Positions 7,142-14,386 of a stretch of DNA of 24,294 nucleotides are shown here, in pieces (the stretch's first letter is position 1; every line of letters starts with the position of its first letter). Both the position numbers and the translations under genes were made by a program. The notes under the pieces were generated by a model. The model searched no databases. It saw nothing but the letters and a program-made list of their open reading frames with translations, and was not told where the DNA came from. The DNA is from Candidatus Aenigmatarchaeota archaeon (GTDB lineage: Archaea > Aenigmatarchaeota > Aenigmatarchaeia > QMZS01), in contig JAFGCN010000004.1 in NCBI GenBank assembly GCA_016932615.1, positions 1 to 24,294 of the forward strand, written 5' to 3'.

Positions 7142-7828
7142 TTACTCGTCCCTTGAAACTGTTCCTTCTTCATATTCTGCTTTCAGTTTTTTGAAGGTTT
7201 CTTCAAGTTCTGCAGATTTGTTTACATAATAGACCCTGCCACCTACCTTTTTTATATAGGCCTCGAGTTCATAATCGAGCTTTCCTCTGGCAAAGGGCAG
7301 ATAGATTATCGCGCTAAATGGGAGTGTTTTGCCGGCTCTTATGTGATTTCCAATATCCATGCTTTTTGGCTGGACGCCCGGCTTCTTTTTGGTCAAAAGC
7401 TTGTAGATATAAAAACCAAGAGCCAGTTCCCCGATTGCCCCGAGACTCTTTCCAAGAACCAGCACTACGTCTCCGGTTGCCGCCTTACTCACATCAAGCT
7501 TATACCAGTTTCCAGCATCTATTAATTCATCGAACAGGGGCACGCCGTCAACTACCTCATTCATGTACGGCTGGATGTGGCGTATTCCATATTCCACGTC
7601 CGACTTGGGCACCGTTCCGTATATCTTTACCCCTGATTTTTTGTCTTTAACCTGTTTTGCAACCTCAAGAGACACACCCTTGTCTGGCGTCAGGACGATG
7701 TCGCAGCCGCTGTTCGATAGGGCAGTGGCGATTTCAGAGAGGTGCTTTTCCAGTTCCTGCGGCTTCATCTTGAGGAGCTCCTCAAAGTGGTATTTCATGT
7801 CACCAGGGCCAATAAGCGAAATTCTCAT
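7142..7828 (-). CDS. SLOG/LOG-like Rossmann-fold protein
   Basis: 228 residues. The N-terminus MRISLIGPGDMKYHF and the glycine-rich stretch VLGKSLGAIGELALGF (about 125-140) fit a SLOG-type nucleotide-binding Rossmann fold, the group that includes LOG/lysine-decarboxylase-like and DprA-like proteins. A CDIVLTPDKG segment near residues 43-52 resembles the second beta-strand region. Some SLOG proteins act on nucleotides (cytokinin phosphoribohydrolase) and others sense nucleotide signals or bind DNA; nothing visible picks among these. It starts 18 bases after the stop of endonuclease III on the same strand, so the two are probably one transcript. That points weakly to nucleotide or DNA-damage metabolism. 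Family assignment is moderate. Confidence 0.75.
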   Translation of the reverse strand: MRISLIGPGDMKYHFEELLKMKPQELEKHLSEIATALSNSGCDIVLTPDKGVSLEVAKQVKDKKSGVKIYGTVPKSDVEYGIRHIQPYMNEVVDGVPLFDELIDAGNWYKLDVSKAATGDVVLVLGKSLGAIGELALGFYIYKLLTKKKPGVQPKSMDIGNHIRAGKTLPFSAIIYLPFARGKLDYELEAYIKKVGGRVYYVNKSAELEETFKKLKAEYEEGTVSRDE

Positions 7829-7846
7829 AATCTTCTAGGCATAAAT

Positions 7847-8506
7847 TTACCTGCTTTTCTTAACCCCTGCCCGGGAACAGTATTTTTCAACAGGGCACCT
7901 GCTGCAAAAGGGGGAAAGCGGCGTGCAGACATTCTGGCCGAACAGTACAAAAGGCACGTTTATCAGGTCCCAGTGGCTTTCGGGAATAAGCTTTCGAAGA
8001 GCCATCTCGGTTTCAAGAGGGATTTTTGTCTGGACTGCCCCAAGCCGGTTCATGATTCTGTGCACGTGGGTGTCAACCCCTATGCTTTTTTTCCCGAAAG
8101 CGGCGTTTACGACTATGTTTGCGGTTTTTCTTCCAATTCCCGGAAGTGTTACCAGGCCTTCTATGGTGTCCGGGACTTTTCCCTTGAAGTCCATGCGCAC
8201 GCGGGCGGAGATTTCTTTCACTCTTTTTGCCTTTGTCTTGTAGAAGTTTACCGGGGTGATAAGCGCTTCGATTTCGGGCAGGCCCATTCTTTCGATTTCA
8301 TCTGGTTGGGGGGCTCTTGAAAAAAGCCGCCTTGCAGCCGCCGCAGTAATTTCGTCTTTTGTGCGCGATGAAATCATTACTGTTATAAGTATCCTGAATG
8401 GGTCGGCGCGCCATTCTTTTGAAAGCTCTGCCACCGGAAGACTATATTTTTCCGTGTACTTGAAGAGTATTTCAATGACATTACATATTCTGCTTTTCCC
8501 GGCCAT
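7847..8506 (-). CDS. nth: endonuclease III, DNA glycosylase/AP lyase
   Basis: A 219-residue HhH-GPD base-excision repair enzyme that removes oxidised pyrimidines and cuts the abasic site. The helix-hairpin-helix is LPGIGRKTAN (121-130) with catalytic Lys127, followed by VDTHVHR with catalytic Asp145. The C-terminal [4Fe-4S] ligands follow the family pattern C-x6-C-x2-C-x5-C (194, 201, 204, 210). Length is normal for the family. It is divergent from the surface-protein/exporter operon at 8558, with a TATA-like ATATTA around 8532-8537 at the right distance for a leaderless start. The SLOG-like gene follows in the same direction. Confidence 0.96.
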   Translation of the reverse strand: MAGKSRICNVIEILFKYTEKYSLPVAELSKEWRADPFRILITVMISSRTKDEITAAAARRLFSRAPQPDEIERMGLPEIEALITPVNFYKTKAKRVKEISARVRMDFKGKVPDTIEGLVTLPGIGRKTANIVVNAAFGKKSIGVDTHVHRIMNRLGAVQTKIPLETEMALRKLIPESHWDLINVPFVLFGQNVCTPLSPFCSRCPVEKYCSRAGVKKSR

Positions 8507-8530
8507 TCATATATATTTTTTAGTGCTACC

Positions 8531-8554
8531 TTAATATGTCAACCGATATATCGG
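8531..8554 (+). promoter_or_regulatory. TATA-like box and palindromic operator of the exporter operon
   Basis: A TATA-like TTAATATG (8531-8538) stands 24 bases before the ATG at 8558. Between it and the ATG lies the perfect 12-base palindrome CCGATATATCGG (8543-8554). A protein bound there would cover the transcription start. The operon encodes a PadR-type repressor, the obvious candidate ligand, although the site does not match the ATGT-n8-ACAT pattern of many PadR operators. Confidence 0.5.
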
Positions 8555-8557
8555 AAA

Positions 8558-9790
8558 ATGAAACACTCTCACTTTGGCATGGCGAAACTGATTTTTGTTA
8601 TGTGCGCGCTATCAATGCCGCTTAATATCTCTCTTGCTGAAGGCCTGTTTATCGACTCGCCCAACCTGATGGTCAGGGAGTTGAAGTATGACCCATTTCC
8701 CATAGAGTCGGGCCAGTACGTAACGATTTGGATAAAGCTTGACAATTACGGCTCGGAAAAGGCAAAGAACGCAACGTGCGAACTTTTGCCAAGATACCCT
8801 TTTTCCCTTGACCCAGACGATGACGGCACAAGGAATATAGGAATTCTTAACGGTCTTGAATCGGCAATAATGGATTTCCGGCTTTATGTCGACTCGAAAG
8901 CCGTGGAGGGATACAGCGAACTTGACATTCGCTGCAGGTCTTCTGAAAAAGACCCCCTGGTTACCCGCACAATAGACCTTTATGTATCTTCTGATGCCCC
9001 AGAGTTTGCAATTGGCTCTATGGAGTCCGTCCCATCAAAACTGTTTTCCGACACGGAGGACAATGAGCTGCGGATAGCTGTTACAAATGTGGGGACTGGC
9101 AGCGCTGAGCTTGTCAGTGTAAAGCTGATTCTTCCAGAAGGCATAATCCCTTCGGAGAGTTATTCCAATGTCGCAAACCTTGGAATCCTGCCTTCGGGCT
9201 CGTCCTCTGAAGCCATGTTTCATATAGACCTTGGCAGGTCAGTTGAGCCAAAGACGCACAAGGCGACGCTTGAGATTTCCTACCGGGATGAAGGAAGCAG
9301 GAACTCAAGATACCGCACCCAGCTTCTTGAAGCAGACATCAATGTGCGGCCTTCTCCAATAATGGAAGTTCTTGAGATAAACACAACTCCTGCTGAGATT
9401 TCACAGGGCGACCCGGTGACTCTCAGGGTAAAGGTGTCTAACGAAGGATACGAGGAAGCAAAATCAGTGTCCCTGAGAGTTTACAAGCAAAACGACCAGC
9501 CCTTTGAGCTTGATGAAAAATATGATTTTATTGGAAATCTTGGGCCTGGCGAAAGCGGGGACGCCCTACTTAAGCTGACTGTGGACGAGGAAGCTGCGAC
9601 AAAAACCCACCTGCTTGAAGGAGAGATAAGGTATGTTGTCGGAAGCGAAGTGTTCGTGGTCAATCGCCAGATTCCGGTGAGGGTAGATTCTGCCAAAGAG
9701 TCATCACAGAGCGGGCTTTTGGTAGGGGGGCTTTTGTTTCTTTTGCTTCTGGCGGCAGTGGTCTACTATGTCCGTGTCAAAAAAAGATAG
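8558..9790 (+). CDS. secreted, membrane-anchored COG1361-like (CARDB/NEW3-type) protein
   Basis: 410 residues. An N-terminal signal peptide (about 1-27; an alternative start is Met8) is followed by a long extracytoplasmic region of repeated beta-sandwich units. The units carry NVGTGSAELVSVKL-like and SNEGYEEAKSVSLRV-like segments, typical of CARDB/NEW3 and COG1361 S-layer-like domains. A C-terminal transmembrane helix (about 385-405) and a basic tail VRVKKR anchor it with the bulk outside. In archaea such proteins are commonly encoded beside RND-type exporters (COG1033), as here. It may be an extracellular scaffold or substrate-collecting partner. It overlaps padR by 23 bases, which implies co-transcription. 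Confidence 0.85.
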   Translation: MKHSHFGMAKLIFVMCALSMPLNISLAEGLFIDSPNLMVRELKYDPFPIESGQYVTIWIKLDNYGSEKAKNATCELLPRYPFSLDPDDDGTRNIGILNGLESAIMDFRLYVDSKAVEGYSELDIRCRSSEKDPLVTRTIDLYVSSDAPEFAIGSMESVPSKLFSDTEDNELRIAVTNVGTGSAELVSVKLILPEGIIPSESYSNVANLGILPSGSSSEAMFHIDLGRSVEPKTHKATLEISYRDEGSRNSRYRTQLLEADINVRPSPIMEVLEINTTPAEISQGDPVTLRVKVSNEGYEEAKSVSLRVYKQNDQPFELDEKYDFIGNLGPGESGDALLKLTVDEEAATKTHLLEGEIRYVVGSEVFVVNRQIPVRVDSAKESSQSGLLVGGLLFLLLLAAVVYYVRVKKR

Positions 9791-10313
9791 GCGCTGGTCC
9801 ACACTGGTGCCGCGCGGTTTTTTAAAAGCATGCCTCCTGGACCTGCTGAGCAAAGGTCCGCTCCACGGATATGCCCTGATGCATGAAATTCAAATTTCAA
9901 CCGGATTTTGGAAGCCGTCTCCTGGAACGATTTATCCTCTCCTGAAGTCTCTTGAAAAAGAAGGATGCATTAGGTTCACATTGGACCCCTCTCGCAGGAA
10001 AACTTATCAGTTGACTTTGAAGGGCAAAAAACTTGCTAAAGACGCCGAAAACCTGAGGGCCGACATGAGAAAAAGAATGTCCCGGTATCTGATGAAGCTC
10101 CACCCGGAGTCTGAAACAGCTCTTTCAGATTTTTTTGGAAAGTCTACCCAGAACTGCCGACGCCGGGTTTTATATCCGGTTCATATAACCTTGTCTCTTC
10201 TTCTTGACCTGTCGGCATATCCCGAAAAAACTCCTGCTGCATGCCTCATAATGGACGAAGCAAACCAAAAACTGCAAAATCTTCTCTCTTCACACAGAGG
10301 TGGATCAAGATGA
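9768..10313 (+). CDS. PadR-family transcriptional regulator
   Basis: 181 residues. The N-terminal winged helix has the family signature: LLSKGPLHGYALMHEI, then PGTIYPLLKSLEKEGCI, then SRRKTYQLTLKGKKLA (about residues 25-90). The C-terminal part (about 95-180) is a helical dimerisation and effector region. PadR proteins usually repress exporter or detoxification genes and are released by small ligands. The ATG at 9768 gives a 23-base overlap with the preceding gene; a GTG at 9807 (VPRGFLK) is a plausible later start close to the usual family N-terminus. It lies inside the exporter operon and ends in an ATGA overlap with the first RND gene, so it probably controls its own operon. Confidence 0.92.
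   Translation: MSVSKKDRRWSTLVPRGFLKACLLDLLSKGPLHGYALMHEIQISTGFWKPSPGTIYPLLKSLEKEGCIRFTLDPSRRKTYQLTLKGKKLAKDAENLRADMRKRMSRYLMKLHPESETALSDFFGKSTQNCRRRVLYPVHITLSLLLDLSAYPEKTPAACLIMDEANQKLQNLLSSHRGGSR
10297..10303 (+). promoter_or_regulatory. Shine-Dalgarno site of the first RND gene
   Basis: GAGGTGG six bases before the ATG at 10310 decides that start against the upstream in-frame ATG at 10241. The start codon overlaps the padR stop as ATGA. Confidence 0.8.
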
Positions 10314-11458
10314 AATTTCTCGAAGCCCTTGCGGGGTACCAATGCAGAAAGCCGTATTTTTTTATAGGTGTAACTGTTCTGCTTTTGGTTATGCTTGGTG
10401 CGGGGATTGCAAATACCCGCCTTCAGACGGACCTTAGCAAGGAAATGCCTCAGGATATTCCTTCCAATAGGATGCAGAACCGTGTTTCTGAAATTTTTGG
10501 AGGCGAAGACACCCTTCTGGTGCTTGTCTACCTGGATCGGGAATGCAGTCTTGATGGTGCGCCTAAGGACATAAGAGACCCCAAGGTAATCAGGGTTCTA
10601 ATGGACTCAGAAGAAGTAATTTCAAAAGAAAGTGGAGTTAGGTCTGTCCGTTCCGTGGGAGATGTTTTTGGAGCCATGGGGGGCGTGCCTTCGACAACTG
10701 AAGGTGTTCGGACCGTGCTTGAAAGCGTGCCTTCTTCAGGAAGATTTTTCAACCCAGATTATTCTGCAACTTTTATTTTGGTTTCTGCCACAGTCGGCTC
10801 CGGAGAGGAGAAGGTCAATAGTTTTGTCTCGAAAATAAATGAGGACCTTGAAAGCGTGCCAAGTCCTGCCTGCGTTCGTATGGTGGTTACAGGGAGCCCT
10901 CCGCTGCGCTCCATAATACTTGAAACTCTAAAAAGCGATCTTGTAGTCACCCTGGGGCTTGCTTCGGTTCTGATTTTCCTGCTGGTTTTTGCCATGAAAC
11001 GCTCTCTTGAGTCAGCAGTATTGGTTGTGTCTCCCCTGGCAATCGGGCTTTTGTGGACGCTTGGAATAGCGGGCTGGCTTGGCTTGGCTTTTTCTATTGC
11101 AACCGCGGGCCTTGGCGCAATGATACTGGGGCTTGGAACCGAGTATGGAATATTTCTTCTGGAAAGGTATCGTGAGGAAAGGTTAAGGGGACTGGGAAGG
11201 GAGAAGTCAATGAAGATAGCTCTTCCTTCAGTTGGCTCGAGCATTATCGGCTCGGGCATGACGACCATTATTGGGTTTATGGCTCTTCTAATTGCCCCGA
11301 TGCCGATGATTCAGAATCTTGGGAAAATGCTGGCCCTAGGAATTTTCTGCATACTTGTTGCGACTGTTTTTTCCGGACCTTCAATAATAATTGCCGTGGA
11401 GGATATTTCGGATAAGCTGAGGGGAAAGCTTGCAGGGCAGGGAGGTGAGGCAAAATGA
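10310..11458 (+). CDS. half-size RND/MMPL-family exporter subunit A
   Basis: 382 residues. One N-terminal transmembrane helix (about 17-35) is followed by an extracytoplasmic domain of about 165 residues and then a cluster of five helices (about 208-370), which is one half of a classical 12-helix RND protein. It belongs to the archaeal COG1033/HAE3-like group, of which single half-size members are known in methanogens. In the fourth helix, where RND/MMPL transporters carry the proton-relay Asp-Tyr pair, this protein has Glu278-Tyr279 (GLGTEYGIFLLERYREE). It is followed by a second half-size gene in ATGA overlap, so the pair probably forms a heteromeric transporter. The substrate is unknown. 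Confidence 0.9.
   Translation: MKFLEALAGYQCRKPYFFIGVTVLLLVMLGAGIANTRLQTDLSKEMPQDIPSNRMQNRVSEIFGGEDTLLVLVYLDRECSLDGAPKDIRDPKVIRVLMDSEEVISKESGVRSVRSVGDVFGAMGGVPSTTEGVRTVLESVPSSGRFFNPDYSATFILVSATVGSGEEKVNSFVSKINEDLESVPSPACVRMVVTGSPPLRSIILETLKSDLVVTLGLASVLIFLLVFAMKRSLESAVLVVSPLAIGLLWTLGIAGWLGLAFSIATAGLGAMILGLGTEYGIFLLERYREERLRGLGREKSMKIALPSVGSSIIGSGMTTIIGFMALLIAPMPMIQNLGKMLALGIFCILVATVFSGPSIIIAVEDISDKLRGKLAGQGGEAK
11441..11447 (+). promoter_or_regulatory. Shine-Dalgarno site of the second RND gene
   Basis: GGAGGTG seven bases before the ATG at 11455. With the ATGA stop-start overlap it implies translational coupling of the two exporter halves. Confidence 0.8.
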
Positions 11459-12627
11459 AAACGCTTATTGAGTCATATGCAGACTTTGTGGTTTCAAGGC
11501 CTTTGGTTGTTTTAGTGATGTCCCTTTTGTTGACGGGTGTGTTCCTGGTTGGGATGTCTCGTGTATCGACTTCGCAGATGGACTACTCGAACCTGTTGCC
11601 TGACGATGTGGCGGAAGTCACTGCCCTTTCCCAGATTTCTGACGAGTTTGAAAGCTCGGGGCAGTCTCTCACGGTCGTGGTCGAAATTGACCCGAATTAC
11701 AGCCCTTCAAGCGAGCCGCGTGACATAAGGTCACCTGAAGCGCTTGTTTACTTGGACACACTGGAAAAAAAACTTAGAATGTTGGGAGAGGCAACCTCTG
11801 TGTCTGGGCTTCCCGATATCTTCAGGTCCAAAAACAATGGAATCCTGCCAAAATCAAGGACTCAAATATTAGAGATAATGGCTCCTTATGAATCCCCTTC
11901 TTGCGCTCGGCTTGCAGATTCTTCTTTTGAAGACAGCCCCTTCGAGGATTATGTTTCAAAAGACTATGCATTAACGGTCATAAGGGTGGGCATCTATGAC
12001 CTGAGCGAGGAAAAAGAGGCCGAGCTCATAACAGAAATCCGGGAGATTATTGCTGAAACGGAAAAGCCCGCCGGAATTAAAGTGGGGCTTACTGGGGAGG
12101 CAGTTGTTTCCGCAGATATCGACCAGCTTATAACCCCCACCATGGCACGGACTTCATCTCTGTCCCTCCTGGGAATCTTTGTGCTGGTGAGCCTGCTTTT
12201 TTTCTCTCTGCGCCTTGGCATCACATCTCTACTTGGAATAACCTTTGGAATTATCTGGGTCTACGGGCTTGTAGGTTTTCTTGGAATCAACCTGTCCTCT
12301 GCAACCTCAGGAAGCCTGTCTATGATAATGGGCGTTGGCATAGATTTTGGAATCCAGGTGGTAAACAGGTACACTCAGGAGGCAAAAAAGAAGTCCTCTG
12401 AAAAAGCAATGAAAAGGACGCTATGCAGTACAATCTTTCCGATGTCTGTAACCACCCTTGCCGCGCTGATTGGTTTTAGGGCAATGTCTATGGGGCAGCT
12501 TACTCTTCTTGCAGACCTCGGGAACATAATGTCTCTTGGTATACTAACCTGCTTTATCGCAGCAATCTCGGTAATTCCTTCAGTGCTGCTTTTGAGCCAC
12601 AGAGTGAAAAATCATTTTGGAATTTGA
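11455..12627 (+). CDS. half-size RND/MMPL-family exporter subunit B
   Basis: 390 residues with the same plan as its upstream neighbour: one helix (about 15-34), an extracytoplasmic domain (about 38-228), then five helices (about 232-380). The fourth-helix relay position is Asp297-Phe298 (GVGIDFGIQVVNRY), so it keeps the acidic residue but not the tyrosine, whereas the partner has Glu-Tyr. The extracytoplasmic domains of the two halves differ clearly, for example DYSNLLPDDV here against DLSKEMPQDI there. They are therefore not a recent duplication. Together the halves equal the length of one full COG1033 protein. It is the last gene of the operon. Confidence 0.9.
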   Translation: MKTLIESYADFVVSRPLVVLVMSLLLTGVFLVGMSRVSTSQMDYSNLLPDDVAEVTALSQISDEFESSGQSLTVVVEIDPNYSPSSEPRDIRSPEALVYLDTLEKKLRMLGEATSVSGLPDIFRSKNNGILPKSRTQILEIMAPYESPSCARLADSSFEDSPFEDYVSKDYALTVIRVGIYDLSEEKEAELITEIREIIAETEKPAGIKVGLTGEAVVSADIDQLITPTMARTSSLSLLGIFVLVSLLFFSLRLGITSLLGITFGIIWVYGLVGFLGINLSSATSGSLSMIMGVGIDFGIQVVNRYTQEAKKKSSEKAMKRTLCSTIFPMSVTTLAALIGFRAMSMGQLTLLADLGNIMSLGILTCFIAAISVIPSVLLLSHRVKNHFGI

Positions 12628-12653
12628 ATATCGTCAATTGACTAAAAATTTGG

Positions 12654-12663
12654 CTAATATATA
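12654..12663 (+). promoter_or_regulatory. TATA box of the DUF378 gene
   Basis: CTAATATATA is centred about 23 bases before the ATG at 12681, implying a leaderless transcript separate from the exporter operon. Confidence 0.55.
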
Positions 12664-12680
12664 GTGCGGCTTTTAAAATT

Positions 12681-12881
12681 ATGGACAACAAGACTTTGTT
12701 GGACGTAATCGCCTTGATCCTTTTGGTCGTTGGCGGACTTAACTGGGGACTGTATGCGATAGGAATGAACCTTGTCGAGATGTTGTTTGGCACAACCATA
12801 ATTGCCACAATCATCTATGTCTTGGTAGCCCTTTCAGCAGTATACGCGATAACGATAGTGATGGACAAGATGAAGAAATAG
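12681..12881 (+). CDS. DUF378 small membrane protein
   Basis: 66 residues with two transmembrane helices (about 7-28 and 38-60) and a basic C-terminus. The segment VVGGLNWGLYAIGMNLVE is the hallmark of DUF378 (PF04070), a family of unknown function found in bacteria and archaea. It has its own TATA box and a T-rich terminator, so it looks monocistronic. Confidence 0.9.
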   Translation: MDNKTLLDVIALILLVVGGLNWGLYAIGMNLVEMLFGTTIIATIIYVLVALSAVYAITIVMDKMKK

Positions 12882-12884
12882 GGT

Positions 12885-12917
12885 CTTTTCATCTTTTGAT
12901 TTTTATTTTTTATCTTA
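12885..12917 (+). terminator. T-rich terminator after the DUF378 gene
   Basis: Several T runs (TTTT, TTTT, TTTTT, TTTTTT) follow within 35 bases of the stop codon, the usual archaeal termination signal. Confidence 0.6.
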
Positions 12918-12990
12918 TCAGCTTTTGCTTTCCTGTGGGGCTTTCTGATTTGAAAGAGAAGCCGAATAAGTTTTTCTCTGAAATATACTT

Positions 12991-13854
12991 ATGGCAAAAT
13001 TCCTGGTGATTGGAGACCTTCACGGGCAGATTCCGGATATTCACTTTAAGGATTTCGATGCGGTTCTTTTTACTGGGGACGTTTGTGATACCGGCTTTTT
13101 AAGAGACATTCAGTTCAGGCAGATTGCCTTAAAACAAAAAGAACCTTCGTACAAGATGAAGAATTGGTTTTCGATAACTGGAAAAGCCAAGGCAAAAAAA
13201 CTTGTCAAGGAGTCCCTTAAGGGCGGGCGCAAGTCTCTTGAATCTCTCAATTCTCTTGGAGTTCCGGTATATCTGGTGCCTGGAAATGCAGACTGGACCA
13301 AGGAAAAATCAACATGGGATTTTTTGAAGAAAGACCATTTCGCTGGAATTATGAAGGGCCTGAAAAACATTAAGAATGTCCACAAGAAAATTTCTGATAC
13401 TGGAGAATTTCAGGTTATTGGCTATGGCCTTTCCTTCGGGCCGGAGTTTCCCCAGCACAAGGAGGATCTCCGCTTTTTTGATGAAAAAAAACTTGTCGCT
13501 CGCAGGAAGACCTTTGATAAAACCTGCTCTCAAATGAGAGAGATATTTAAGCGTGCAGAAAGGCCGGTTATTTTTCTATCCCACAATGTTCCATTCAACA
13601 CAAAGATTGACCGAATTCTTATGAAGGAATCCCCTCGTTACGGCTTTCACCAAGGCTCTCTTGTTACAAGAAGGATGGTTGATGAATTCCAGCCCCTGGC
13701 CTGCATCGGCGGCCACATGCACGAGCACTATGGAAAAATCCTGCTTGGGAAAACAATCTGTATTGCTGCCGGATATGGAAAGGACGCAAACACGCTTCTT
13801 GAAATTTGCAGCCGAACCGTAAAGGTAAAATTCCACAAAGAAAAAACCAAATAG
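12991..13854 (+). CDS. calcineurin-like metallophosphoesterase
   Basis: 287 residues. The metal-binding blocks are in order: GDLHG (8-12), GDVCD (29-33), GNADW, SHNVPF, and GGHMHEH near the C-terminus. They give the Asp/His/Asn ligands of a two-metal phosphoesterase. The substrate cannot be read from sequence; relatives cleave phosphodiesters, nucleotides or phosphoproteins. An insertion of about 60 residues between the second and third blocks, rich in Lys and Arg, is longer than in the smallest family members. A TATA-like GAATAAGTTT (12964-12973) stands about 23 bases before the ATG. The gene converges with the Nudix gene with an 11-base gap. Confidence 0.92.
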   Translation: MAKFLVIGDLHGQIPDIHFKDFDAVLFTGDVCDTGFLRDIQFRQIALKQKEPSYKMKNWFSITGKAKAKKLVKESLKGGRKSLESLNSLGVPVYLVPGNADWTKEKSTWDFLKKDHFAGIMKGLKNIKNVHKKISDTGEFQVIGYGLSFGPEFPQHKEDLRFFDEKKLVARRKTFDKTCSQMREIFKRAERPVIFLSHNVPFNTKIDRILMKESPRYGFHQGSLVTRRMVDEFQPLACIGGHMHEHYGKILLGKTICIAAGYGKDANTLLEICSRTVKVKFHKEKTK

Positions 13855-13865
13855 CTTTCAGATTA

Positions 13866-14366
13866 TTACAAGAAGTATTTCTCAAGAAGGTATTTCAGGT
13901 CGGGATTGAATTTCTCTCCCGACTCAATCATGCCTTTAATCTTTTCTGCCTCAAAAAAATCTATCTTCTGTACCTCCGGGTTTGTCTTAAATGGCCCGCA
14001 GCATTTTGCCCTGAACGCCACAATCCATTTGCTGAGACCGTCATCACTGGTGTAATAGTCCTTGCTGAAGAACTCCAGGCGGCTGGTCAGCCCAAGATCT
14101 TCCTGGAACTTTCTTACTGCTGCGTCTTCGTAATCTTCTCCAGCTTTCACTCTCCCCCCTGCAGAGCTTGACCAGTGCTCGGGGCAGAAATTGCATGCTT
14201 TGCTTCTTAGCTGCAGGGCTATCTTTCCAGTTTGGTCAAAAGCAATCACGTGCACCACGCGGTGTGTGTGAAAATTCCTGTAAATCTCACTTTTTGGCAC
14301 AGTGTCAACAACTTTGTCGAGCATGTCTACGACATCGACAAGCTCTTCCTGAAACTTCTGTTTCAT
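13866..14366 (-). CDS. Nudix-domain hydrolase, IDI/YfcD-like subgroup
   Basis: 166 residues. The Nudix box lies at GGRVKAGEDYEDAAVRKFQEDLGL (about 90-113; read here only as G-x5-E-x7-R-K-F-x-E-D-x-G-L). The Glu normally after the Arg is Lys, and the second Glu of the EE pair is Asp. The upstream context (NFHTHRVVHVIAFD, then HWSSSAGGR) resembles YfcD and type-1 isopentenyl diphosphate isomerase. The isomerase catalytic Cys of the CCGHP motif is absent, so isomerase activity is unlikely. A role in hydrolysing a nucleoside or prenyl diphosphate is possible. It lies 20 bases downstream of the EamA transporter gene on the same strand and may be its operon partner. Confidence 0.88.
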   Translation of the reverse strand: MKQKFQEELVDVVDMLDKVVDTVPKSEIYRNFHTHRVVHVIAFDQTGKIALQLRSKACNFCPEHWSSSAGGRVKAGEDYEDAAVRKFQEDLGLTSRLEFFSKDYYTSDDGLSKWIVAFRAKCCGPFKTNPEVQKIDFFEAEKIKGMIESGEKFNPDLKYLLEKYFL

Positions 14367-14386
14367 TAATGTTATCAGAATTTAAT

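Noticed and set aside
7742-8320. 192-residue frame on the + strand
   Set aside because: It lies antisense to endonuclease III and the SLOG-like gene. Its translation has no recognisable motif, whereas the minus-strand frames have catalytic residues.
13866-14366. Type-1 isopentenyl diphosphate isomerase
   Set aside because: The overall layout is similar, but the catalytic Cys of the CGHP motif is absent (SSAGGR instead).
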